DNA of 64,000 bases from NCBI RefSeq assembly GCF_017656155.1, contig NZ_JACDOH010000005.1, positions 1 through 64,000 on the forward strand. The letters run 5' to 3'. The stretch's first letter is position 1, and the number at the start of each line of letters is the position of its first letter. The translations under genes and the position numbers were made by a program. This DNA comes from Thermosyntropha sp. GTDB lineage: Bacteria > Bacillota > Syntrophomonadia > Syntrophomonadales > Syntrophomonadaceae. The notes beneath the pieces are model-generated. The model had not been told where the DNA came from. It was given only the letters and a program-made list of their open reading frames with translations, and did no database searches. Below are positions 9,365 through 17,387 of this stretch, one piece after another.

Positions 9365-11524
9365 ATGAAAAAGATTATTAACTTTCTCATAGCTATCTTT
9401 ATATTTAATCTGATCATCTTTCCTGAATATATTAAAGCTCAAACTGATGGAAATACCCAAAACGAAAAAATAATAATCTATATGATAGACAATCTCGCTC
9501 TAAGCGATATTACTCCAACTAATACCCCTTTTTTATGGAAAATTCAAAACGAATGGGCAACAGGACTTTTAAATACTTCAGCTGCCAAAAACCGCACTTT
9601 TAAAAATGCCTGTGCTACCGTATCTGCCGGACAGTCTGCCGTTGGCAGCGCCAATTCTCATCTTAACTATAATGCAGCCGAAAATTGCGAAGGTGAAAAT
9701 GCAGGAACTGTATTTTACCGCAATACAGGAATAAAACCGGGAAAAGAAAATATAGTTATAAGCTCGTTTGTTGTAATAGAAAAAAATAACCGTAAACGCA
9801 ATCTAGGAGATGTCGGAAAATTAGGGGAAGAAATATCTAAACACGGCTATACCACATATATAATCGGCAATGCTGACCGCCCGGGCTATTATTATCGTCC
9901 AGGCGCAATAATACTTATGAACAAAAAAGGATTGGTCGACAAAGGAGCTGTCGACCAATCTACTACCATTAGAGATCCAAATATGCCGGTTTTTATCTGG
10001 ACAGACTATGATGCCATAAATAATAAAATTAAAAACATAAAAGAAAAAAGCGTAATTTTAATAGAATATGGCGATCTAAACCGCTTAGAAGCTATGTCAA
10101 AACTCTTCTCTCCGGCTAACTATAGCCTAGAAAGGCAAAAAATACTTAAAAATATCGATAGTTCGATTGCCGAAATCGAAAAATATAATAAATCAACCAA
10201 ACATTGCAGCTATATAATAAATATCGCTCCTTCCTTAAATGGAAAAAATCCTGAAAATCTTTTAACCCCTGTTTTCATAAAAAAGCCGGGATATAATGGT
10301 ATTTTAACAAGTTATTCCACCCGGCGTGACGGAATAATAACCTTAATCAATTTGCATGATTCTATTTTAAGCTGTATCGTCCCGGAAAAAGTCGACCCCG
10401 TCTTCGCCATATCGGTTTCTTATCCTTTACAAACACTGACCAAAATCAATAAAAAGGCTGTTTTTAACTACGTAAACCAGCCTTTTATACTTACTTTTTA
10501 TGCTATTATCGCTCTTTTATCTTTTTCTGGAGCGATTTTATTGATACTGCTGAAAAAGAAAAAACTCAGAAAACTGATTTATTTCTTTATAATTCTGCCG
10601 ATTTCTATCCCGGCAACTTTGTTTGTAATGCCCTTATTAAGTATAAACAGTCTTTTGTCTTTTATAATCATATCATTTATTCTAAGCCTTTTCATAGGGA
10701 TAATGTCCTTTACCATTGCCAAAATCTTAAGAATATCTCCTTTAGCAGTTGTTACAGCCATTAACGTCATTATAATAACTGCTGATATGATTGGCGGCTT
10801 TGAACTGATAAAAAATTCTATAATGAGTTATCAACTCATAAGCGGAATACGCTACTATGGTTTAGGTAACGAATACATGGGTATACTCATCGGTTCTGCA
10901 ATAACATGGGCAGCCTTAAAACAAAACCAAAACAATTCTTTGCTATCTAAATGCTTAATTTTTTCGCTTTTCGCACTGGTTATATTTTTGCTTTCTTCTC
11001 CTCATATAGGAATAAACGTAGGCGGAACCATAACTGCCTGTATTTCATTAAGCTTTACCTGGTTTAATCTTAATAACCGGCAACTAAAAGCAAAAGATAT
11101 ACTTTTAATAATTGCTTTAACTATTGCTATAATTAGCTCTATGCTAATATCTGATTTAAGGATGCCCGTAAACCAGCAGTCTCATTTAGGCAACAGCTTT
11201 CGGGCAGTCATAAATGAAGGTTATAAAGAAGCTTTAAATATAATCAAACAAAAACTCTATCTTCATTTAAAAATAATCAACTATACAAAATTAGGCTGGA
11301 TCTTACTGTTTTTAATTTTGACTGTATCTGCACTGATACTTAAACCTTCATCATTAGCTATAAAACTTAAAAATAATAATCCTGTAATATTTGCGGGAAT
11401 ACAGGGACTTTTAACCGGAGCAATTACTGCCCTCATATTCAACGATTCTGGCATAATTCCTGCCGGATACCTGATGGCGTATGCGTTAACTTTAACCATT
11501 CACTCTCTGCTATCGACAAAATAA
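9365..11524 (+). CDS. Paralogue of the preceding exported-domain/membrane protein, function unknown
   Basis: A 719-residue protein with the same architecture as the gene 27 bases upstream: signal peptide (1-25), exterior domain beginning KIIIYMIDNLALSDI, and a C-terminal block of about nine transmembrane segments. Shared blocks include LTSYSTRRDGI (LTSPTTRREGI in the first copy), IRYYGLGNEYMGIL (GRFYGIGNDYMGIL), PHIGINVGG (PKLGANVGG) and NDSGIIPAGY (NDTGVIAASF). The superfamily Asp-His metal site is again absent near INIAPSLN. Overall identity looks low, so the duplication is old. A perfect 11-bp inverted repeat lies inside the coding region at 9930-9960. Two terminator hairpins follow the gene. 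Cotranscription with the upstream copy is very likely. Confidence 0.8.
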   Translation: MKKIINFLIAIFIFNLIIFPEYIKAQTDGNTQNEKIIIYMIDNLALSDITPTNTPFLWKIQNEWATGLLNTSAAKNRTFKNACATVSAGQSAVGSANSHLNYNAAENCEGENAGTVFYRNTGIKPGKENIVISSFVVIEKNNRKRNLGDVGKLGEEISKHGYTTYIIGNADRPGYYYRPGAIILMNKKGLVDKGAVDQSTTIRDPNMPVFIWTDYDAINNKIKNIKEKSVILIEYGDLNRLEAMSKLFSPANYSLERQKILKNIDSSIAEIEKYNKSTKHCSYIINIAPSLNGKNPENLLTPVFIKKPGYNGILTSYSTRRDGIITLINLHDSILSCIVPEKVDPVFAISVSYPLQTLTKINKKAVFNYVNQPFILTFYAIIALLSFSGAILLILLKKKKLRKLIYFFIILPISIPATLFVMPLLSINSLLSFIIISFILSLFIGIMSFTIAKILRISPLAVVTAINVIIITADMIGGFELIKNSIMSYQLISGIRYYGLGNEYMGILIGSAITWAALKQNQNNSLLSKCLIFSLFALVIFLLSSPHIGINVGGTITACISLSFTWFNLNNRQLKAKDILLIIALTIAIISSMLISDLRMPVNQQSHLGNSFRAVINEGYKEALNIIKQKLYLHLKIINYTKLGWILLFLILTVSALILKPSSLAIKLKNNNPVIFAGIQGLLTGAITALIFNDSGIIPAGYLMAYALTLTIHSLLSTK
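9930..9960. repeat. Perfect 11-bp inverted repeat inside a coding sequence
   Basis: GATTGGTCGAC (9930-9940) and GTCGACCAATC (9950-9960) are exact reverse complements separated by nine bases, forming a strong hairpin within the second membrane-protein gene. It encodes part of a KGLVDKGAVDQS segment. No T-run follows, so it is not a typical terminator. Confidence 0.85.
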
Positions 11525-11565
11525 AAAGCAGGAAGTTAAATATCAAACTTCCTGCTTTTTATGCA
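11523..11565 (+). terminator. Rho-independent terminator after the tandem membrane-protein genes
   Basis: Arms AAAAAGCAGGAAGTT (11523-11537) and its exact complement (11546-11560) form a 15-bp stem with an eight-base loop directly at the stop codon. A short T-rich stretch follows. Confidence 0.9.
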
Positions 11566-11578
11566 TTTTTAGCTTTTG

Positions 11579-11610
11579 AATCTGCTTTCAAGTTAAGCAG
11601 ATTTTTTTGT
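11579..11610 (+). terminator. Second, back-up terminator hairpin
   Basis: AATCTGCTT (11579-11587) pairs with AAGCAGATT (11595-11603), followed by TTTTTG. It sits 20 bases after the first terminator and before the convergent marR gene. Confidence 0.75.
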
Positions 11611-11647
11611 AATTATGTCATCTCCACCTTCAATCTCGAATCCCTTT

Positions 11648-12070
11648 TTATTCAAGCCCATTTATTATATTATTGAGCCCATGCAAAAACTCTTTCTGGT
11701 TATCTTCACCTAAAATTTCAAATAAATGAGAATTAAATTCATCAGCTAATTTTACTATCTTCTCGGCAATATCTCTGCCCTTATCAGTGATAAAAACCCT
11801 TATTGCACGCCGATCCTGGGAATCAAGCTGTCTTTCTACCAGCTCTTCTTTTTCCAGTTTATCTACCAGAACCGTCATAGAAGAACTATCGATCAAAGTG
11901 CGATTGCCTATCTCCTTCAGAGTAAGACCATTCTCCTGTAAAAGGCAGGAAAGAATAAAAGATTGCGGAATACTTATTCCGTATGATTCTAATTTTTCTG
12001 TTAAATGTTTATCAATCTTCTTCATTGCGGCACGCATATTAAAACATATATAATTGGAAAAATCGTTCAT
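11648..12070 (-). CDS. MarR-family transcriptional regulator
   Basis: A 140-residue winged-helix protein. The DNA-binding region is seen in LTLKEIGNRTLIDSSSMTVLVDKLEKEELVERQLDS followed by the wing DRRAIRVFITDKG, as in MarR proteins. These act as dimers on short palindromes, often released by small ligands or oxidation. It converges with the upstream membrane-protein pair and is divergent from trpS. No clear operator palindrome was found in 12071-12180. The target is unknown. A second, unrelated MarR protein is at 60752-61183. Confidence 0.9.
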   Translation of the reverse strand: MNDFSNYICFNMRAAMKKIDKHLTEKLESYGISIPQSFILSCLLQENGLTLKEIGNRTLIDSSSMTVLVDKLEKEELVERQLDSQDRRAIRVFITDKGRDIAEKIVKLADEFNSHLFEILGEDNQKEFLHGLNNIINGLE

Positions 12071-12330
12071 AACTCAAACTCCTTTACTCAAAATTTTTAT
12101 TTTTTTATCTTTATAATCATATTATTACACTTAACAATTATATGTAAACATAATTTACTTTTAAATAAAATCTACCGGAGGCGAAAGGCTTGCATAACGC
12201 ACTCTATAATGTTATTTTAAAAAAGTCGAGCAGTCAAATATATTATTTTTTGAGCCTCTATATCTAAAAATTATATCCAAAAAAATTACACTTTAAAACT
12301 AGATATATGCAAAAACAGGAGGTAATTAAA

Positions 12331-13326
12331 ATGCCAAAAATAAAAAAACGAATACTGACTGGTGATCGCCCTACTGGCAGCCTTCATCTAGGACATTATG
12401 TAGGTAGCTTAAAAAACCGGGTTAAGCTGCAGGACGAATATGAAAGCTATATAATTATCGCAGATGTGCAAGCCCTTACCACCCACTGGGAAAAAGGTGA
12501 AAGCCTTTATGATAGCGTTATGCAGATAACTTCTGACTACCTGGCTGCCGGACTTGATCCAAATAAAGCAACCATTTTTATCCAAAGCATGATTCCTGAA
12601 ATACATGAACTTACCATGTATTTTTCGATGTTTACTTCGGTCAATGTGCTACGCCACAATCCAACTATCAAAACTGAAGCTGCCCAACACGGCTTCAAAG
12701 ACATGACCTATGGATTTTTAGGCTATCCGGTAAGTCAGGCAGCTGATATAACTATATTCAAAGCAGATTTGGTTCCGGTAGGAGAAGACCAAATACCTCA
12801 TATCGAATTTACACGTAAAATCGTGCGGAGATTTAATGAACTTTATGCTCCAGTTTTAGTAGAGCCTGAAATAATAGTTGGCGAAATTCCGCGTTTAATA
12901 GGTTTAGACGGACAGGCTAAGATGAGCAAAAGCCTTAATAACGCAATCTTTCTGGCAGATCCACCTGAAGTAGTAAATCAAAAGGTCTGGAATGCAGTAA
13001 CTGACCCGGCTAGAATAAGAAAAAACGATCCAGGTCATCCTGAAGTATGCACCGTATTTACTTATCACCAAGTATTTAATTCCGCAGAAGTGCCGGAAAT
13101 CGAACAGGATTGCCGCCAAGGCAATATAGGCTGTGTAGCATGCAAAAAAAATCTGGCTTCTAAAATCAATGAGCTTTTGGCTCCTATGCATGAAAGAAGA
13201 AAAAATTACAGCATTTCTGATATTAAAGACATACTTAAAACTGGTACAGCTAAAGCACATGAAGTAGCCATAGAAACTATGCAGGAAGTCCGTGAAGCCA
13301 TGAAGATTGATTATTTTAAACAATAA
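12331..13326 (+). CDS. trpS: Tryptophanyl-tRNA synthetase
   Basis: A class I aminoacyl-tRNA synthetase of 331 residues charging tRNA-Trp. The HIGH-type motif is GSLHLGHYVG near the N-terminus and the KMSKS loop is GQAKMSKSLNNA at about residue 200. An earlier in-frame ATG at 12307 overlaps the ribosome binding site. The ATG at 12331 is chosen because AGGAGG at 12316-12321 is correctly spaced for it. No T-box consensus was recognised in the leader. A perfect 13-bp terminator hairpin overlaps the stop codon. The CIACKK-like cysteines near residue 260 (CRQGNIGCVACKK) are typical of one bacterial TrpS subgroup. Confidence 0.95.
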   Translation: MPKIKKRILTGDRPTGSLHLGHYVGSLKNRVKLQDEYESYIIIADVQALTTHWEKGESLYDSVMQITSDYLAAGLDPNKATIFIQSMIPEIHELTMYFSMFTSVNVLRHNPTIKTEAAQHGFKDMTYGFLGYPVSQAADITIFKADLVPVGEDQIPHIEFTRKIVRRFNELYAPVLVEPEIIVGEIPRLIGLDGQAKMSKSLNNAIFLADPPEVVNQKVWNAVTDPARIRKNDPGHPEVCTVFTYHQVFNSAEVPEIEQDCRQGNIGCVACKKNLASKINELLAPMHERRKNYSISDIKDILKTGTAKAHEVAIETMQEVREAMKIDYFKQ

Positions 13327-13353
13327 AAAGGGGAAATCCCCTTTTTATTGTTT
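13321..13353. terminator. Bidirectional terminator between trpS and a small convergent gene
   Basis: CAATAAAAAGGGG (13321-13333) and CCCCTTTTTATTG (13338-13350) form a perfect 13-bp stem with a four-base loop. T-runs are available in both directions, so it can end trpS (plus) and the small membrane-protein gene (minus). Confidence 0.9.
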
Positions 13354-13512
13354 CTATAATACATTTATACATCCCTTGGTCTCAAGGGATAAAATTATCA
13401 CCATAATGAGCACAACTACACCCAAAATATTATTTTTCATTCTCTGCTTTTCTATCATCTGGTATTTTTCATAATAAAACTGTTCCTTTTTTTTATTTCT
13501 CAACTTTCTCAA
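13354..13512 (-). CDS. Small single-pass membrane protein, unknown function
   Basis: A 52-residue protein, starting at a TTG (13510-13512) with GGAGGTGAG immediately upstream at good spacing. It has a very basic N-terminus (LRKLRNKKKEQ), a charged helical segment, then one hydrophobic span (ILGVVVLIMVIILSL) near the C-terminus. This gives a tail-anchored-like layout with the charged part probably cytoplasmic. The gene ends against a bidirectional terminator that would also serve it, which supports real expression. No family was recognised. It is divergent from the 13603 gene. Confidence 0.5.
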   Translation of the reverse strand: MRKLRNKKKEQFYYEKYQMIEKQRMKNNILGVVVLIMVIILSLETKGCINVL

Positions 13513-13602
13513 TTTCTCACCTCCACGGGCAATAAATAATTGCCAAAAACCCCAAAAAGAATATATCATGTAAAAAAACTGACTAATAAAAGGAGTGACA
13601 AA

Positions 13603-14040
13603 ATGACAAACCTGTCAGAATTCGAGCTGAAGTTTTTGAGGCTGGAAAAGCACCTGCTTTTGCCCAACGTTACAGCAATAATTACCACTCAGCACCTTTA
13701 TGATATACTTTTTCAATACTGTATAACAGTGGAAAAAGAACAAAAACTGCAGCACTTTATCAATATGATGGAAAAACATATTAAAAGCAAATCTAAAGCT
13801 CCTTTTTCCATGCCTTACAGCGAATTGGCCTTTCTGGAAGAAGGTCTTGAGGAACTTAAGCTTTTAAACTGGATGGAAGCCGATATTGCCTTATTTGAAA
13901 TTAAAGTGTATAATTTGGAAAAATCATCTTCAGAATATATAGAAAATATTGTCGAAGTCCTCAACAATTATCTGATCTGCAAGCAGATAGACGACAGTAA
14001 TCTCATCTATGTATATCCCAACTGGATTACCAAATATTAA
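13603..14040 (+). CDS. Hypothetical helical protein upstream of rubrerythrin
   Basis: A 145-residue protein with no recognised family. It is predominantly helical and charged, with no membrane segment or cysteine cluster. An earlier in-frame ATG at 13540 exists, but the ATG at 13603 follows AGGAGTGACAAA at ideal spacing and is preferred. It lies 15 bases upstream of the rubrerythrin gene and is probably cotranscribed with it, since no terminator lies between. An oxidative-stress link is only suggested by this context. Confidence 0.7.
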   Translation: MTNLSEFELKFLRLEKHLLLPNVTAIITTQHLYDILFQYCITVEKEQKLQHFINMMEKHIKSKSKAPFSMPYSELAFLEEGLEELKLLNWMEADIALFEIKVYNLEKSSSEYIENIVEVLNNYLICKQIDDSNLIYVYPNWITKY

Positions 14041-14055
14041 AAAGGAGGATAAATT

Positions 14056-14595
14056 ATGGAACTCAAAGGCAGCCGCACCGAAAAAAACTTGTGGGAAGCG
14101 TTTGCCGGCGAATCCCAGGCTCGAAACAAGTATACCTTCTGGGCAAGCCAGGCAGATAAAGAAGGCTACAAACAGATAGCCGCCATTTTCCAGGAAACCG
14201 CAGACAATGAAAAAGAACATGCCAAAAGGCTTTACAAATTCTTAGTAGGAGGTTCAATTCCGATCACTGAAGAAAATTTATTAGAAGCAGCTAACGGTGA
14301 AAATCACGAACACACCAGCATGTATCCTGAATTTGAAAGGATTGCCCGCGAAGAAGGCTTTGATGAAATCGCTGATGTTTTTCGGGAAATCGCAGAAGTA
14401 GAAGAGGAACATGAAAAGAGATTCAGAAAGCTTTTAGAAAATGTTAAGAATAAAACCGTATTCAAAAAGCCGCATCCGGTAAAATGGAAATGCCGCAACT
14501 GCGGATATGTGCATGAAGGAAATGAAGCCCCGAAAATTTGCCCGGCCTGTGCACATCCTCAAGGCTATTATGAAGTAATGTGCGAAAACTACTAA
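14056..14595 (+). CDS. rbr: Rubrerythrin
   Basis: A 179-residue peroxide-scavenging diiron protein of anaerobes. The N-terminal ferritin-like four-helix domain carries iron ligands in EAFAGESQARNKY, ETADNEKEHAKRL and EIAEVEEEHEKRF. The C-terminal rubredoxin domain has the paired motifs CRNCGY and CPACAHP that bind one iron. It reduces hydrogen peroxide using electrons from NADH through rubredoxin-type partners in the cytoplasm. The ribosome binding site is AAAGGAGG. The next hairpin terminates it. Presence of this gene supports a strictly anaerobic or microaerophobic host. Confidence 0.96.
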   Translation: MELKGSRTEKNLWEAFAGESQARNKYTFWASQADKEGYKQIAAIFQETADNEKEHAKRLYKFLVGGSIPITEENLLEAANGENHEHTSMYPEFERIAREEGFDEIADVFREIAEVEEEHEKRFRKLLENVKNKTVFKKPHPVKWKCRNCGYVHEGNEAPKICPACAHPQGYYEVMCENY

Positions 14596-14598
14596 TTT

Positions 14599-14635
14599 AA
14601 AAAGCGGAGAATTTAAAATCTCCGCTTTTTGTTTT
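14599..14635. terminator. Bidirectional terminator between rbr and speB
   Basis: AAAAAGCGGAGA (14599-14610) pairs perfectly with TCTCCGCTTTTT (14619-14630). T-runs flank it on either strand, serving rubrerythrin (plus) and speB (minus). Confidence 0.88.
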
Positions 14636-14636
14636 A

Positions 14637-15503
14637 CTAATAAGCCAGCAAAACTTCCCTCAAAATTTTAGCCCCTAAAAGCGATGTGTTGTCATTCTGC
14701 TCATAAGGTGGAGAAATTTCCACCAGATCAAAACCTACTATATTTAATCCTTTAAAAACAGCAAGGGTTTCAAAAAGCTCTCGCGAAGAAAAACCTCCTG
14801 CTTCCGGCGTTCCTGTTCCAGGAGCAAAAGCCGGATCAAGTACATCTATATCCAGGGTTATATATACCGCTTTATCTCCAATTTTATCCTTAACATCTTT
14901 TGCAGCCGATAAAAGCTGATTTAGATAAATACATGTATTTTCAGCCGCATATTCCATTTCTTCTTTCGTTCCCGAGCGTATTCCAAGCTGAAATACCCGC
15001 TTCTTGCCTAATTTTTCCGCTATTTTATGCATAACCGTAGCATGGGAAAAGTCTTCTCCTAAATAATCGGAGCGCAGATCAGCGTGGGCATCCATCTGGA
15101 TAACTACCAGATCAGGATAAAAATCATGATAGGCATTTATAAGAGGAAGAGAAACCAAATGTTCTCCTCCTAAAGCAAAAACTTTTTTCCCCTGCTTTAA
15201 AATTTCCCTGGTCACATTTTCTATCCTTTTTAAGCTTTCCTTTACATTTCCAAAAGGAATTACTATATCACCCGCATCGTAAAAATTTATATCTTCCAGA
15301 GATTTATCCTGATATATGCTATATTCTTCTATGCCCTCTGAAACCTCTCTTATCCGATACGGAGCTAATCTGGCTCCCGGTCTGAAGCTGGTAGTCGAAT
15401 CCATAGGAATACCCAGTATTACCTTATCACAAACCGTAAAGTCAGAAGAATTTCCCATAAAAGCAGCTTTTTGTTCTAAATAAGGTAATTTAAACAGACT
15501 CAC
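14637..15503 (-). CDS. speB: Agmatinase
   Basis: An ureohydrolase-fold enzyme of about 288 residues that hydrolyses agmatine to putrescine and urea. Binuclear manganese ligands are visible in GGEHLVSLP, DAHADLR and LDIDVLDPAFAPGTGTPEAGG. It directly follows speE and supplies its putrescine substrate. Three starts are possible. The GTG at 15503 falls just after the speE stop and has AGGAG nine bases upstream. ATGs at 15512 and 15536 would overlap speE. The GTG is used here with moderate confidence. An arginine decarboxylase to make agmatine is not in the window. Confidence 0.92.
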   Translation of the reverse strand: MSLFKLPYLEQKAAFMGNSSDFTVCDKVILGIPMDSTTSFRPGARLAPYRIREVSEGIEEYSIYQDKSLEDINFYDAGDIVIPFGNVKESLKRIENVTREILKQGKKVFALGGEHLVSLPLINAYHDFYPDLVVIQMDAHADLRSDYLGEDFSHATVMHKIAEKLGKKRVFQLGIRSGTKEEMEYAAENTCIYLNQLLSAAKDVKDKIGDKAVYITLDIDVLDPAFAPGTGTPEAGGFSSRELFETLAVFKGLNIVGFDLVEISPPYEQNDNTSLLGAKILREVLLAY

Positions 15504-15504
15504 T

Positions 15505-16338
15505 TTACTCATCTCCTGCAATAATCTTTTTAACAAAAGGCGGAAGTTTAAAAGCTGCTTTATGCACTTCTGCCGAATAATATTTCAATTCGGCATCATC
15601 ACGCACATAATTAACTACTTCTGGGTCATATTTTTTGGATCCTACTGTAAAACTCCATAATCCGCTGGGATAAGTAGGGATGCTGGCTAAATAAAGCTTG
15701 GTAATCGGAAAAATACTTTTTATACCTTTAAAAGCCATTTGGATAACATCTTTATTATAAAAAGGTGACTCACTTTGTACTACCAAAATGCCGTCTTCTT
15801 TTAACGCATTGTAAACATTACGGTAAAAATTAGCTGAAAAAAGCTCTACTGCAGGTCCAACCGGTTCAGTTGAGTCTACAAGAATAACATCAAAGAAGTT
15901 TTCATGTTCTTGGACAAACTTTACCCCATCATCTATCACAACATCAGCTTTCGCATCATCAAAAGAACAGGCCAAATCTGGAAAAAAATCGCGGGCAGCC
16001 TGGACCACCCGATCATCTATTTCGACAAGTGTCCCTTTTTTCACTTTCGGATGCCGCACAACTTCTCTTAAAGCCCCCCCGTCTCCACCTCCTATTATAA
16101 GCACATTTTCCGGATGCGGATGGGAATTTAAAGCAATCTGGGTAATCATCTCATGATATACATACTCATCAGACTCCGTAGTCATTACCATACCGTCTAA
16201 TAAAAGCATTTTTCCAAACTGTTCGGTATCAACTACTGCCAGATGTTGAAAAGGAGTCTTTTCATTTCTAAGCGTAGCCTTCACTTTACAGGTTAATCCC
16301 AAAAATGGAGTCTGATATTCAGTTACCCAAAGTTCCAA
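15505..16338 (-). CDS. speE: Spermidine synthase
   Basis: A 277-residue aminopropyltransferase transferring the propylamine group of decarboxylated S-adenosylmethionine to putrescine. Key blocks are LIIGGGDGGALREVVRHP (nucleotide binding), VEIDDRVV, and ILVDSTEPVGPAVELFS, which contains the catalytic Asp. The start is a TTG with GGAGG eight bases before it. It is followed without a gap by speB. Together with speD at 6458-6841 this gives putrescine-to-spermidine synthesis from agmatine. Confidence 0.95.
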   Translation of the reverse strand: MELWVTEYQTPFLGLTCKVKATLRNEKTPFQHLAVVDTEQFGKMLLLDGMVMTTESDEYVYHEMITQIALNSHPHPENVLIIGGGDGGALREVVRHPKVKKGTLVEIDDRVVQAARDFFPDLACSFDDAKADVVIDDGVKFVQEHENFFDVILVDSTEPVGPAVELFSANFYRNVYNALKEDGILVVQSESPFYNKDVIQMAFKGIKSIFPITKLYLASIPTYPSGLWSFTVGSKKYDPEVVNYVRDDAELKYYSAEVHKAAFKLPPFVKKIIAGDE

Positions 16339-16456
16339 TCTACCTTCCTCCTTTATAAAAAAACATATAAATATTTAACATCAAATTCAGATCAAACAAT
16401 AGCAATATTATATACAATGGCATTTAAAATGCAAACCTATTTTTCCCTTTAAAAAG

Positions 16457-16484
16457 CAAAAAAATAAGCTTAGGTACCTAAGCT
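16457..16484 (-). terminator. Terminator overlapping the 3' end of the lysR gene
   Basis: AGCTTAGGTACCTAAGCT (16467-16484) is a perfect palindrome. On the minus strand it is followed by TATTTTTTTG. It overlaps the last codons of the LysR gene. Confidence 0.75.
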
Positions 16485-17375
16485 CTTATCTATATTTTTT
16501 ATATAATTTAGAAAATCCTGCACCGACTTGCGACGCGTTTTCTGTTTAGGATAAATAACATAGAAAAAACGTTTAACCTTAGGATTCTTTATCTTTAACA
16601 CCTTAATTTTCCTATACCCTTCAAGATTTTTCAATGCCCATACCGAAACAATAGATATTCCCATACCTGATTCAACTACAGCCAAAACTGCCTCTGTACT
16701 TCCAGCTTCCATATAAATATTTAAATCATCTTTCTTAACATCATAAGCAGTCAAGAGATCTTCAACCGCCTGCCTGGTGCCAGACCCTTTTTCACGGAAG
16801 ATCCAACGCTCAGATAAAATCTGTGGGATTTCTATCTCATCCTTTTCAGCTAAAGCATGATTTAAAGGGACAATCACCACCAATTCATCTTCAAGCCACT
16901 TAAAACCATCTATCTTGCGATTATTTATCCATCCTCCTACAATTCCTACATCCAGTTCCCGTTCAGCAATCTGGCTGATTATTTTTTCTGTATCTCCTAT
17001 ATTCATACTTATACTTATATGATTATATTTCTCTTTAAAGTTCTTTAAAAGAGAAGGCAATATATACTGTCCCGGTATAGTACTCGCACCGATATAAAGC
17101 TTTCCTTTACGGCTTTCGGCAGCTTCCTCCATGGCTTTTTCAGCTTTTTCAACTGCTTTTATTATTTCTTTTGCATGGTGATACAAAATTTCGCCTGCCT
17201 CCGTCGGCTTTAACTTTCTCCCCGAACGTTCTATAAGCAAAATCCCATACATATCCTCCAAAGCCTGTATCTGTTTGGTAACTGCCGGCTGCGAAAGTCC
17301 AAACTCTTCAGCCGTTTTTGAAAAATTCTGAGTTTCGATTACCTTAATGTAAGTTTTTAATAAGTTAATATTCAT
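16470..17375 (-). CDS. LysR-family transcriptional regulator in the suf operon
   Basis: A 301-residue LysR-type regulator. The N-terminal winged helix is FSKTAEEFGLSQPAVTKQIQALED, followed by a linker helix and a periplasmic-binding-like effector domain (about residues 90-295). A GTG at 17387, directly after the sufD stop codon, is also in frame. The ATG at 17375 is preferred because the protein then begins MNINLLKTYIKVIE as LysR proteins usually do and GGTGGG lies upstream. It is the third gene of sufC-sufD-lysR with no gap. A T-N11-A inverted repeat sits in the promoter of that operon (19090-19104), so autoregulation of the iron-sulfur assembly genes is plausible. The effector is unknown; CysB-type sensing of a sulfur compound is one possibility. 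Confidence 0.9.
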   Translation of the reverse strand: MNINLLKTYIKVIETQNFSKTAEEFGLSQPAVTKQIQALEDMYGILLIERSGRKLKPTEAGEILYHHAKEIIKAVEKAEKAMEEAAESRKGKLYIGASTIPGQYILPSLLKNFKEKYNHISISMNIGDTEKIISQIAERELDVGIVGGWINNRKIDGFKWLEDELVVIVPLNHALAEKDEIEIPQILSERWIFREKGSGTRQAVEDLLTAYDVKKDDLNIYMEAGSTEAVLAVVESGMGISIVSVWALKNLEGYRKIKVLKIKNPKVKRFFYVIYPKQKTRRKSVQDFLNYIKNIDKSLGT

Positions 17376-17387
17376 TAATTCACCCAC

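Noticed and set aside
12190-12267. A 25-codon TTG frame after GGAGGCGAAAGGC upstream of trpS, possible leader peptide
   Set aside because: It has no Trp codons and no attenuator hairpin between it and trpS, so there is no support for a regulatory leader beyond one purine-rich site.
12071-12330. A T-box riboswitch was looked for in front of trpS
   Set aside because: No conserved T-box bulge sequence and no terminator upstream of the start codon were found.
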